Shown: piece by piece, positions 34,312 to 42,326 of the stretch
How the letters are laid out: the number at the start of each line of letters is the position of its first letter
How positions within the stretch are numbered: the first letter of the stretch is position 1
Source: CAVZCK01 sp963798805
Lineage (GTDB): Bacteria > Pseudomonadota > Alphaproteobacteria > Rhizobiales > Rhodomicrobiaceae
Direction of reading: 5' to 3'
NCBI GenBank assembly: GCA_963798805.1
Contig: CAWCVC010000010.1
Coordinates: forward strand, 186,001-250,000
Length of the DNA stretch: 64,000 nt
Program-made: the position numbers and the translations under genes
The notes under the pieces: model-generated
Seen by the model: the letters and a program-made list of their open reading frames with translations, nothing else
Databases searched by the model: none
What the model was told of the DNA's origin: nothing

Positions 34312-34719
34312 TCAACGGTCATAAATATGCGGACCGATCTCGATCTCGCCGAGCTTACGGGCTGGCGAGTGCGAGCGGTCATGGTCGATCAGGCTGCGCT
34401 CCTCGACCAACTCCGATTTCTTGAGCTCTTCCATCGCCTCGGCATGTTCGGCGCGCGCCTCTTCGAGCTTGGCTTCGAGATCGCGGATGGAGGCCAGGAG
34501 ATTCTCACGCCGCTGGCGAGCGGCCTTAGCGTAGGTCGGATAGGAGAAGTGATTGACGTCGCGGACGCCGCTGGTTTCCTCCTCGACCCGGATCTGATGT
34601 GCCAGATCCTCGGCCGAGCGCCTGAAATCGGCGATCATCGTCTCGATGTCGGTGACCTTGTGCTGCTTTTCGTTCGCCTCGAAACGCCGCAGTTTCAGCA
34701 AGCTGTCGTTCGATTTCAT
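34312..34719 (-). CDS. fliJ: flagellar export protein FliJ (rhizobial type)
   Basis: 135 residues from ATG 34719. It is helical and charged over nearly its whole length, with a coiled coil from about 10 to 115: SNDSLLKLRRFEANEKQHKV, AKAARQRRENLLASIRDLE, KLEEARAEHAEAMEELKKSE. The sequence form (PTYAKAARQRRENL) is that of FliJ from Hyphomicrobiales, where fliJ lies close to ctrA. FliJ joins the FliI ATPase to the export gate and recycles chaperones. FliI itself is not in the window. The assignment rests on wording and neighbourhood, without an alignment. Confidence 0.75.
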   Translation of the reverse strand: MKSNDSLLKLRRFEANEKQHKVTDIETMIADFRRSAEDLAHQIRVEEETSGVRDVNHFSYPTYAKAARQRRENLLASIRDLEAKLEEARAEHAEAMEELKKSELVEERSLIDHDRSHSPARKLGEIEIGPHIYDR

Positions 34720-35412
34720 CGCGTGCACAAGCGCCCGCCGTCGGATCAGCGGCGGACAGCTCCTCTCTTCTCTCTTGCGACACCAGCCGCAACCAGCGCG
34801 ATGGCATCGCGGATTAGCCCGATCCCATCATGCGCCGGAGACATTAAACTGCGGTAAACCACGAGGCGATGCTGTGAAGACACAGACGAGTCCGTTCTAC
34901 GGCAAATCCGATGCGCAACCTATGGATGCGTCACAAATTCTGCTAATTTTCCTTTGCGGGTGATTCGGCCGGCGCGTCCGTGCCGATTCCGGATCTCAGG
35001 GTGCCGACCGGCGTGCGAAAGCCGGCCGGTTCATTCGAGGGGCCAATCTTACAGCGTTTATTTTGTCTATTTCGTTCAAAACCATGGCAAACGGGCGTTA
35101 TTCGCTCCGGCCGTGCGATGATCCTTGACGCCTGCCGCAATTGCGCATTCGTGCCTGCGTTCGGACACGGTTTCGCGTACACTAGGTAGAATCCGAATCA
35201 CGTCTGCGTATCAGATTGTACACGTTTTGCGTGTGTGCGGTGAGTCCTTCGGGCCGTCCGGCCCCATCCAAACTCCTGTAGCGCAGTCTTTTGTTAACCT
35301 GTTCCGTTTACTTTTGACCTGGAATTAACTCTGCCCAATCGCGTCTTGGACAAGCGGCAAGCGATGCGATGCGATCCGGCTCGCTGGGCATCGAATTAAA
35401 AGAGGAATCAGG
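34720..35412 (+). promoter_or_regulatory. upstream regulatory region of ctrA with GANTC sites
   Basis: This 693-bp spacer has no defensible gene. It carries GANTC (CcrM methylation) words at 34888-34892, 35189-35193, 35195-35199, 35242-35246 and 35405-35409; the middle pair are nearly adjacent, and the last overlaps the ribosome-site region of ctrA. It also carries TTAAC half-sites at 35294-35298 and 35325-35329, which could serve CtrA autoregulation. A less exact TTAA-N7-TAAA lies at 34844-34858 facing fliJ. In Caulobacter the ctrA promoter is controlled by GANTC methylation and by CtrA. Confidence 0.7.
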
Positions 35413-36111
35413 ATGAGGGTGTTGCTTATCGAAGACGACAGCGCCACGGCTCAAAGCATCGAGCTCATGCTGCTCTCGGAGGGCTTCAACGTCTTCACTA
35501 CCAATCTCGGTGAAGAGGGCGTCGATCTCGGCAAGATCTATGATTACGATATTATCCTTCTGGACCTCAACCTGCCGGACATCAGCGGCTATGAGGTTCT
35601 GCGCACATTGCGCGTGAGCAAAGTCAAGACACCCATTCTGATTCTGTCAGGCATGGCCGGAACGGAAGACAAGGTCCGGGGGCTTGGTTTCGGCGCCGAC
35701 GACTATATGACCAAGCCGTTCCACAAGGATGAGCTGGTCGCCCGCATCCATGCGATCGTCCGCCGCGCCAAGGGTCACGCCCAATCCGTTATTCAGACCG
35801 GCGATCTCGTCGTCAATCTCGACACCAAGACCGTTGAGGTCGGCGCCCAGCGCGTGCATCTGACCGGCAAGGAATATCAGATGCTGGAGCTGCTTTCCTT
35901 GCGCAAAGGCACCACCCTGACCAAGGAAATGTTCCTCAATCATCTCTATGGCGGCATCGACGAGCCCGAGCTGAAGATCATCGACGTTTTCATCTGTAAG
36001 CTTCGCAAGAAGCTCGCCATGGCGACCGGCGGCGACCATTACATCGAGACCGTCTGGGGCCGCGGTTACGTTCTGCGTGATCCGAAAGAGCATTCTTCAG
36101 CGGCGGCATAA
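35413..36111 (+). CDS. ctrA: cell-cycle master response regulator CtrA
   Basis: 232 residues of the OmpR class. The receiver domain (1-115) has Asp8/Asp9, the phosphoacceptor Asp51 (IILLDLNLPD) and Lys101 (DYMTKPFHKDE). The winged-helix DNA-binding domain (about 125-225) reads VHLTGKEYQMLELLSLRKG and IETVWGRGYVLRDP, essentially the alphaproteobacterial CtrA signature. The C-terminus ends in AAA, consistent with ClpXP recognition. CtrA activates flagellar, division and regulatory genes via TTAA-N7-TTAA and blocks replication at some origins. It is phosphorylated through ChpT, encoded at 36674-37315. Confidence 0.98.
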   Translation: MRVLLIEDDSATAQSIELMLLSEGFNVFTTNLGEEGVDLGKIYDYDIILLDLNLPDISGYEVLRTLRVSKVKTPILILSGMAGTEDKVRGLGFGADDYMTKPFHKDELVARIHAIVRRAKGHAQSVIQTGDLVVNLDTKTVEVGAQRVHLTGKEYQMLELLSLRKGTTLTKEMFLNHLYGGIDEPELKIIDVFICKLRKKLAMATGGDHYIETVWGRGYVLRDPKEHSSAAA

Positions 36112-36217
36112 GACCGCCGTTTTTCGTGTGAGAGAGCCGGCAATCCTCTCTCACGCCTCAAGACCTGCGCCAGGAGCCGTCCTGGCGCATTTTGTTATCG
36201 GCGGCAGAATAGCGACG

Positions 36218-36619
36218 TCAGGCCGTCAGCCCGAGCTTTTCCAACTTGGCGGTGAGGATCATCCGGTCGAAGGGCTTGATCACATATTCATGCGCGCCAG
36301 CTTCAATGGCGCGCGCAATGCGTGACGGGTCGCGGTCGGCCGTGCAGAAGATCACCTTCGGCTGGATGGTGCCCGGCCTGTCGGTGAGCGCACGCAGAAG
36401 GTCGAATCCGTCATAGCTGGCGATGGCGCCGTCGAGAAGAATGGCGTCCGGCGTGCGCTGCCGGAACTTCAGGAACGCCTCCTGCTCGTTCTCCGCCTCT
36501 GCGACCTGGAAGCGCAGATCGCGCAGGATCAAGGCGGCGGCGTTTCTGATGGCGAGACTTCTGTCGGCGACGAGGCAGAGCTTCTTCGGTGAGAACCGGG
36601 ATACGAATTGACGCAACAC
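36218..36619 (-). CDS. stand-alone response regulator receiver protein
   Basis: 133 residues, a single receiver domain with no output domain. It keeps the phosphoacceptor Asp63 (AILLDGAI), Thr93 (IFCTADRD) and Lys115 (YVIKPFD). The acidic pair near the N-terminus is reduced to Ala18-Asp19-Arg20 (LVADRS), one Asp instead of two acidic residues, and the loop after Asp63 is GAI instead of the usual M-P. Start is GTG 36619. It lies between ctrA and chpT. It is not DivK or CpdR by wording; I infer a role in the same phosphorelay or as a ChpT partner. Confidence 0.85.
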   Translation of the reverse strand: MLRQFVSRFSPKKLCLVADRSLAIRNAAALILRDLRFQVAEAENEQEAFLKFRQRTPDAILLDGAIASYDGFDLLRALTDRPGTIQPKVIFCTADRDPSRIARAIEAGAHEYVIKPFDRMILTAKLEKLGLTA

Positions 36620-36673
36620 TGGGGAAGGCTCCGTCCGACCGCTACGGACGAGACGAGGTCCGCGGGTCTTTGG

Positions 36674-37315
36674 TTAGCGGTGGGTTTCTGCAATAAAGAC
36701 AATATCGCTGCCGTCTTTCCGCACCGTTAACGCCATATCGGAGGATTGCGCAAGCCGCGCTGCGTAATAACCCACGATCGAGCGCGGATCGACATCGCCG
36801 GCCTTGCCCGAAAACATATCCATAATGCCTTCGGGAATACGCGCGCCGCGGCCCGAGCAGCGCAGCTCGAAACGAGGCGCGTCGGCATCGCCGGAAACCG
36901 TCACCCTGAGGTCACCGCCCGCCGGGATCGCGGTCATGGCCACCGTTATCAGCGTCAGCAGCAAACGCACCTTGGTCTTGTCGAGCCCGCCCGGAAAGGT
37001 CTTCCAGTGCAGCTTGTGCTTGCCTTCCTCGACGAAGGTCTTCACCACCTTGCCGGCATGGCCGAGATCGACGTCGCTGCCGAGCGCGGAGGAAGCGCCG
37101 AAGGCGAGACGGGCGAATTCGAGCCGGGCGCGGGCCACCGAAGCGCTGAACTGGATCAGCTCCATCGCATAGGCACGGGTGTCGGCGTCGGTCTCCTCCT
37201 CGAGCAGTTCCAGCCCGTTGCTGATCGCGCCGACCGGCCCGACAAGATCATGGCAGATCTTGCTCGACATGAATGCCGTGAGATGGAGATCATCAAGAAC
37301 CGCACCTTCCGACAT
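36674..37315 (-). CDS. chpT: histidine phosphotransferase ChpT
   Basis: 213 residues. The dimerisation and phosphotransfer helix contains LTAFMSSKICHDLVGPVGAI with the phospho-accepting His22, then a degenerate Bergerat-like domain without ATP-binding motifs. ChpT receives phosphate from CckA and passes it to CtrA and CpdR. ATG 37315 has GAGGGGG upstream; the frame extends 25 codons further but lacks a better site. It is transcribed away from the CysQ gene, and the receiver gene 36218-36619 follows it in the same direction after 54 bp. Confidence 0.94.
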   Translation of the reverse strand: MSEGAVLDDLHLTAFMSSKICHDLVGPVGAISNGLELLEEETDADTRAYAMELIQFSASVARARLEFARLAFGASSALGSDVDLGHAGKVVKTFVEEGKHKLHWKTFPGGLDKTKVRLLLTLITVAMTAIPAGGDLRVTVSGDADAPRFELRCSGRGARIPEGIMDMFSGKAGDVDPRSIVGYYAARLAQSSDMALTVRKDGSDIVFIAETHR

Positions 37316-37599
37316 GGTAGCCCCCTCGAAATCGCTGAGCGTTGAACTCTGACCACTAAAATAACCCGAAGTCCGGCTGCTGATAGCCATGTTGCCGGGC
37401 TCATGCTACTTCTTTGCCTCTATTTGCCATAACAAACTGTTATCAAACGTGAAATTTCCTGCCGGCGGCGTGGATAAAGAGACATTTTACGCATTAATCC
37501 GGATGCTTCGGCGCGAATCAGGGCCAAGCCTCTGTCGCCAGCGCCCCCGTCGCGCTATAGCATTCGGCGATTTCGGGCGATCACAAAGAGCAGGCATTC

Positions 37600-38439
37600 A
37601 TGCAGGATGAAGATTTCAAGGACCTCGCGGCGGCGCTCGTCCACACGGTCCAAAGCACCGGCGAGCTGATCTTGCGCTACCGCGCCTCCAGCTCGGATGT
37701 CTCCTACAAGGAGGACGGCAGCCCGGTCACCGATGCCGACCGCGCCGCCGAGGAGCTGATCCTCAACGATCTGGCGCGGCTGGCGCCGGGGGTGGTCGTG
37801 GTCGCCGAGGAGTCCGCCTCGGTCATCGGCGACGCGCTCGATCCGGCCAAGCCGTTCTTCCTGGTCGATCCGCTCGACGGCACGAAGGATTTCGTCCGCG
37901 GCGGCAAGGACTTCACCGTGAACATCGGGCTGATCCGCGGCGGCGAGCCAGTTTTCGGGCTGATCTACGCGCCGGCGATCGAATGCCTCTATTACACGCG
38001 CGGGCTGCAAGATGCCGTCTCGGCGCGGCTGTCTCCGACACGCGGCCAGCCTCCGGAGGATCTCGTGCTGACGCAAATGCACACGCGCGAGCCGCCGGAA
38101 GCCGGGCTCACCGCGCTGGCGAGCCGGTCGCATATGAATGAAAAGACCAATGCGTTCATTGCCCGGCTCAAGATCGCCGAGACGCTGCAATTCAGCTCAT
38201 CCCTGAAATTCGGCGTGCTCGCCGATGGGGGCGCCGATGTCTATCCGCGGCTAGCGCCGACCTCCGAATGGGATACGGCGGCGGGTCACGCGATCCTGAA
38301 CGCGGCCGGCGGCTTCGTCGTCTCGGAAGACGGCGGGCCGCTCGGCTATGGAAAAATGGAGAATGGCTTCCTCAATCCCGGCTTCATAGCCTGGGGGAGC
38401 CGCACATCAGCGCTGGACTCCGGCTTGGCCAAAGTTTAG
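37600..38439 (+). CDS. cysQ: inositol monophosphatase family protein, CysQ-like (3'(2'),5'-bisphosphate nucleotidase)
   Basis: 279 residues. Metal-binding motifs of the family: EESA (GVVVVAEESASV), VDPLDGTKDFVRGG with two Asp and the Thr, and WDTAAGHAIL near the C-terminus. This set fits CysQ, which hydrolyses adenosine 3',5'-bisphosphate from sulfate assimilation. An inositol-phosphate or fructose-1,6-bisphosphate role is possible. ATG 37600 with AGAGCAGG upstream. Divergent to chpT, with 284 bp between starts. Confidence 0.88.
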   Translation: MQDEDFKDLAAALVHTVQSTGELILRYRASSSDVSYKEDGSPVTDADRAAEELILNDLARLAPGVVVVAEESASVIGDALDPAKPFFLVDPLDGTKDFVRGGKDFTVNIGLIRGGEPVFGLIYAPAIECLYYTRGLQDAVSARLSPTRGQPPEDLVLTQMHTREPPEAGLTALASRSHMNEKTNAFIARLKIAETLQFSSSLKFGVLADGGADVYPRLAPTSEWDTAAGHAILNAAGGFVVSEDGGPLGYGKMENGFLNPGFIAWGSRTSALDSGLAKV

Positions 38440-38538
38440 TGGCATTTTGGTCGTAATTTTCCGCGATCGCACAAATCAATCCACGCATTTAAGCGTTCGG
38501 CAACGAAAACAAAGCATTCCAGTCGTAAGGTCGTGCAA

Positions 38539-39426
38539 ATGACAAAGGCGACTCACATGGGAACAAAACTTTTCTCCGGCACTGTCGCTCTCGCCGTGCT
38601 GTTCGGCGGCGCCCTGATGCTATCGGGCGCTCATGCGCAGACGCCCGCAAATCAAAATGCCGGGGTGCAGCTGGCGCAGAATGCGCAGAGCGATGAATAT
38701 CTGCCGCCATGGGAGCGTGGCAAAGGCGGCCAGGCACCCGCGGGCGGTCCCGGCGCGCCTCAGACCATCTCGCCGCCGCAGAACATCGCACCGCCCCCGA
38801 CCGCCGCACCGCCGCCGGCATCCGCCGACACTTACGGCTCGTACGGTAACAGCGCCACGGCCTCGACGGGCGGGTACGTCCCGCCGCCGCGCGGCAATGA
38901 CGAGCCGCCCGCGCAGGCTTACGCCCCGCCGCCCTATGAGGACGACACCTATTCCTCCAACGAGATTGTGGTGGCTGGCGAGCGCTTTTTCGGCGGTGTC
39001 TCCAAGAGCCTTGCCAAGGTTATCGAGCACGCCTTTTCCAAGCAGGGCCGTCCGAACGGCTACATTCTCGGCGACGAAGCCGGCGGCGCTTTTGTCGCAG
39101 GGCTGCGCTACGGCGAAGGTACGCTCTACACCAAGAACGCCGGAATCCACCGCATCTACTGGCAGGGTCCGTCCTTCGGCTATGATTTCGGGGCCGAGGG
39201 ATCAAAAACCATGGTGCTGGTTTATAACCTTCATCAGGTCGACCAGCTCTTCAACCGCTTCGCAGGCCTCGACGGCTCGGCCTATCTGGTGGGCGGCGTC
39301 GGCATCACGTTCCAGACCTATGATGATGTCGTGCTCGCGCCAATCCGGGCCGGTGTCGGCTTGAGGCTTGGGGCCAATGTCGGCTATCTAAAATATACGA
39401 GGACTCCAACCTGGAATCCGTTCTAA
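38539..39426 (+). CDS. eipA: DUF1134 envelope protein EipA-like
   Basis: 295 residues. An N-terminal Sec signal (LFSGTVALAVLFGGALMLSGAHA) is followed by a Gln/Pro-rich low-complexity linker up to about residue 135 (TISPPQNIAPPPTAAPPPA). DUF1134 forms the C-terminal half: NEIVVAGERFFGGVSKSLAK, GDEAGGAFVAGLRYGEGTLY, QGPSFGYDFGAEGSK, and LGANVGYLKYT. In Brucella the DUF1134 protein EipA is secreted to the periplasm and supports envelope integrity. ATG 38539 has AAGG 8 nt upstream; ATG 38557 and GTG 38533 are close alternatives. Confidence 0.88.
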   Translation: MTKATHMGTKLFSGTVALAVLFGGALMLSGAHAQTPANQNAGVQLAQNAQSDEYLPPWERGKGGQAPAGGPGAPQTISPPQNIAPPPTAAPPPASADTYGSYGNSATASTGGYVPPPRGNDEPPAQAYAPPPYEDDTYSSNEIVVAGERFFGGVSKSLAKVIEHAFSKQGRPNGYILGDEAGGAFVAGLRYGEGTLYTKNAGIHRIYWQGPSFGYDFGAEGSKTMVLVYNLHQVDQLFNRFAGLDGSAYLVGGVGITFQTYDDVVLAPIRAGVGLRLGANVGYLKYTRTPTWNPF

Positions 39427-39547
39427 AGTGTGGCAAAAGCCGTGGCGGTGAAGGGGTGCCGTCGGCTCGTTTTGCAGGCGCTACCGCGCCGGCGGCCATG
39501 ATTCTGGTCATCCGATCCCCCGCCGGCACGAGAGGGAACCTCGCGAC

Positions 39548-41227
39548 ATGATCGAGTATGCGTTGCTGATCATGCTGGGCTTTTGCGTGGGGGGGCTGAT
39601 TGCCTTCCTGCTTGCGCCCACGCTGTGGCATCGCGCGGTCCGGCTCACCACTAAGCGGCTCGAGGCGACCATGCCGATGTCGCTGTCCGACATCGAGGCG
39701 GACAAGGATCTTCTGAGAGCCGATTATGCGATCCGGATCCGCAGGCTCGAAGCCGCTCTCAACACAGCGCGGGAGAAATCCGCCAATCAGCTCGTCGATA
39801 TCAGCAAGCTGCAAATGCGGATCGGCGAGTTGAATGATGAGATCGCCGAAATCGAGACGCAGCTCGATGAGCGGCGGAACGCGGCCAATGTGTTCGAGAA
39901 CACCATCCGCAAGCGCTTCCCCGAACTCGAGAACATGGTCGCGGCGGCCAAAGCCATGCTCGACGACCGAGCCCAGGAAATCGCCGATCTGACGGCCAAG
40001 CTCCGCCGGCGCGAGGAAGCCCTCGCCTTGACCCAGCGCTCCGGCAGCTTGCAGCAGCAGGAAATCCGGACCCTGCGCGAGACGCTGGAGAAGACCGGCT
40101 CGGATGCCACGGGACGTTTCAAGCGCCGCCCGTCGCAGTGGACGCTCGACGAATACCGCTCGGAATACGACCGGCTGCATGTCGAGCTTTCGAAAATGCG
40201 CGAGCAGCTCATTCTCGCGCACGAGCGCGAAGCCGGCCAGATCGCCGTGCTGAAAACGGAATTGCAGCAGCTCGGCGAACAGATCATGTCCTCGGCTGCT
40301 GCCGCCCATGCCCGGCAGCAGACTGCGCCGGAGCAGCGCGCCGAGACGGAAGCCAAGCCCTGGCCGAGGCCGAGCGTTCAGACTGCCGATGCGGCCGGGC
40401 GCAGCGTGCCGGGCCGGCCGGTGAAGCCGTGGCCCGCCGAAATGCCGCGCGATGCGGCTCCGGCAGCTCGCGAGCCGATGCGGCCGCAGCGCCCGCCGAA
40501 GAGGGTGTTGCCTGAGCAGAGCGCCAGCCGGGAACCTCTTGTGCCGCCGGACACTCAGACCCGGGCAACGACGCGCTCGCGCAGCTGGATCACGCCGGCG
40601 GTACCCGCAAGCCCAGCTTCGGCTCAGGACAGATCGCCCGCTGACTACGAAGCCTCGGCGGGGGCCGCCGATGTGGGCCGCCCGGAACCGACCGTGGAGC
40701 AGGCGACGCGCGACGCGCTCAAAACGCTCCTCGACCGCGGCGCTCGGATGTCCGGCAAGGAGCAGATCGATAGACTGAACGCGGATGCTTCATCCGACAG
40801 TGCCGCGACGAGCGCGCTGGCCAGGGCGGCCACCGAGCTGGCAGCTGCAGGCGCAGGCCCGCGCGAGCCCGCCCCTGCAATGCCGCCTGCGCAGAATGGC
40901 AGCGCGGACGCAGCAGCATCGGGCCGGTCCTCCAGCTCGGACGCCGCCAAAACCGACACGGTCGACGCCCCGGCCCCCGAGCCCAAGCTCGACAAGGTTT
41001 TCCGCGAGATTTTCGAAGGCCGCCCGGCCGCTGCGGCCGATGCCGACAGCGCAAGCTCTAAGCACGCCGAAGGCAAGATTGGTGAGAATAAAGGCTCCCA
41101 GCCGTCCAACGGCGCCGAGAGCCATGCGGATTCGTCTGCCGAGACGGAGACGGCGCACGACGCCGGCGATAAAGCCCGGACCCTCCTCGACCGCCTGCGC
41201 GTCTTGCAGGAACGCCAGACCGGCTAG
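39548..41227 (+). CDS. coiled-coil protein with N-terminal membrane anchor
   Basis: 559 residues. One transmembrane segment at 1-25 (MIEYALLIMLGFCVGGLIAF) is followed by a long heptad-rich coiled coil (about 45-240: RRLEAALNTAREKSANQLVD, MRIGELNDEIAEIETQLDE, YRSEYDRLHVELSKM). The rest is Ala/Pro/Ser-rich and probably disordered, ending in a small helical tail. The layout recalls cell-envelope or polarity scaffold proteins in Hyphomicrobiales, but I do not recognise a named family. AGAGGG lies before ATG 39548. It ends 4 bp before a copy of the dispersed hairpin repeat. Confidence 0.75.
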   Translation: MIEYALLIMLGFCVGGLIAFLLAPTLWHRAVRLTTKRLEATMPMSLSDIEADKDLLRADYAIRIRRLEAALNTAREKSANQLVDISKLQMRIGELNDEIAEIETQLDERRNAANVFENTIRKRFPELENMVAAAKAMLDDRAQEIADLTAKLRRREEALALTQRSGSLQQQEIRTLRETLEKTGSDATGRFKRRPSQWTLDEYRSEYDRLHVELSKMREQLILAHEREAGQIAVLKTELQQLGEQIMSSAAAAHARQQTAPEQRAETEAKPWPRPSVQTADAAGRSVPGRPVKPWPAEMPRDAAPAAREPMRPQRPPKRVLPEQSASREPLVPPDTQTRATTRSRSWITPAVPASPASAQDRSPADYEASAGAADVGRPEPTVEQATRDALKTLLDRGARMSGKEQIDRLNADASSDSAATSALARAATELAAAGAGPREPAPAMPPAQNGSADAAASGRSSSSDAAKTDTVDAPAPEPKLDKVFREIFEGRPAAAADADSASSKHAEGKIGENKGSQPSNGAESHADSSAETETAHDAGDKARTLLDRLRVLQERQTG

Positions 41228-41230
41228 AAC

Positions 41231-41270
41231 ATCGGACCGAAAAGTGCGAAGCGGTTTCGGGCAAATCCGA
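41231..41270 (+). repeat. dispersed hairpin repeat, copy 2
   Basis: The core GGACCGAAAAGTGCGAAGCGG continues with TTTCGG, giving a CCGAAA/TTTCGG hairpin; two exact-core relatives are at 7539-7578 and 46009-46052. It fills the gap between convergent stop codons at 41227 and 41279. Confidence 0.85.
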
Positions 41271-41278
41271 CCGCCGCT

Positions 41279-42082
41279 CTAACGCTTTTTCTGTCCCTCC
41301 GTCGATATGAACCGCCCGTCGGTTCCCTCAAGACATAAGACCGTCAGCCTACCGGTGAAGAACGCGCCCGTATCGATGCCGATGCGGTTCGGCTGCAGAT
41401 CAGGCTCCTGGACGGGCGTATGCCCGTGGACGATCATCTTGCCGAAGTTGCCCCGAAAGTTGAGGAACTCATCCCGGATGAACAGGAGGTCGTCCAGCGC
41501 CTGTGCTTTGAGCGGCACGCCGGGCCTGACGCCGGCATGCACGAATAGATAGTCTCCTAGCTCGGCCATAAACGGAAGACTTTCGAGAAATTCGCGGTGC
41601 GATTTCGGCATCAGCTTCAGAAGCTGGCGGATGACATCCACCGGATCGGCCTCATAGCGGCTGGACCGGCCGGTATCGACGCCGTAGGAGCGCGCGGTCG
41701 CCAAGCCACCATTCATCGCCCAGAGATCGAAATTCCGGGGCAACTCGAGCGTCTGCAACAGCATCTGCTCATGGTTGCCGCGCAGAAAAATCGGCTCGAG
41801 CCCCTTCGGTAGTCCGGTCATCAGGCGCTCGATCACCCCCCGGCTGTCCGGTCCCCGGTCGATATAGTCGCCGAGAAAAACCAGAACGTTCCGCGCGGGA
41901 GGCTGCTCGGCGAGGTCGCTCGCGATTGTCGCCAATATCTCATCCAGGAGATCGAGGCGCCCATGAATATCGCCGACCGCATAGACCCGCATGCCGGGAG
42001 GAACCGTATATGTATTCGCCGCAATTCCGACCATCATTCCGTTCTTACAGGACTCGGTAAACGGTTGCTTATCAAGCGACAT
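41279..42082 (-). CDS. metallophosphoesterase (serine/threonine phosphatase or Ap4A hydrolase-like)
   Basis: 267 residues. Calcineurin-like phosphoesterase motifs are complete: VGDIHGRLDLL, GDYIDRGPDS, RGNHEQML, and the C-terminal HGHTPVQE. The two-metal site therefore looks active. The family covers PrpA/PrpB-type protein phosphatases and ApaH; the specific substrate is not readable. I chose ATG 42082 (MSLDKQPF); ATG 42037/42034, with GAACGGA upstream, is possible. The frame is open to 42217 but the extra part has no coding character. Confidence 0.85.
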   Translation of the reverse strand: MSLDKQPFTESCKNGMMVGIAANTYTVPPGMRVYAVGDIHGRLDLLDEILATIASDLAEQPPARNVLVFLGDYIDRGPDSRGVIERLMTGLPKGLEPIFLRGNHEQMLLQTLELPRNFDLWAMNGGLATARSYGVDTGRSSRYEADPVDVIRQLLKLMPKSHREFLESLPFMAELGDYLFVHAGVRPGVPLKAQALDDLLFIRDEFLNFRGNFGKMIVHGHTPVQEPDLQPNRIGIDTGAFFTGRLTVLCLEGTDGRFISTEGQKKR

Positions 42083-42326
42083 ATAATGTCGACGGCGTGT
42101 TCTGCATGCCGGAATCAGCAATTCTTTGCGATTTGAAGGCAAAGGGAGGCTCGGAGGTAAAGCAAGATGGACAGTCCAACAAAATTTTGGCACAGTTTCG
42201 CCCTTAATTGACGGCAAGCTCTCGTCTTACAAAGCCGGCATCTTCCTGAGACTGGATCATCGCTGCCCCGTAAAGCTATTGCCCGTGCGGCGGATGTTCT
42301 CATCGAAAACGAGGGGAGGAGGGGAC

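Noticed and set aside
34844..34858. TTAA-N7-TAAA as a second CtrA box near fliJ
   Set aside because: The right half-site does not match TTAA; without more evidence it is only a weak candidate.
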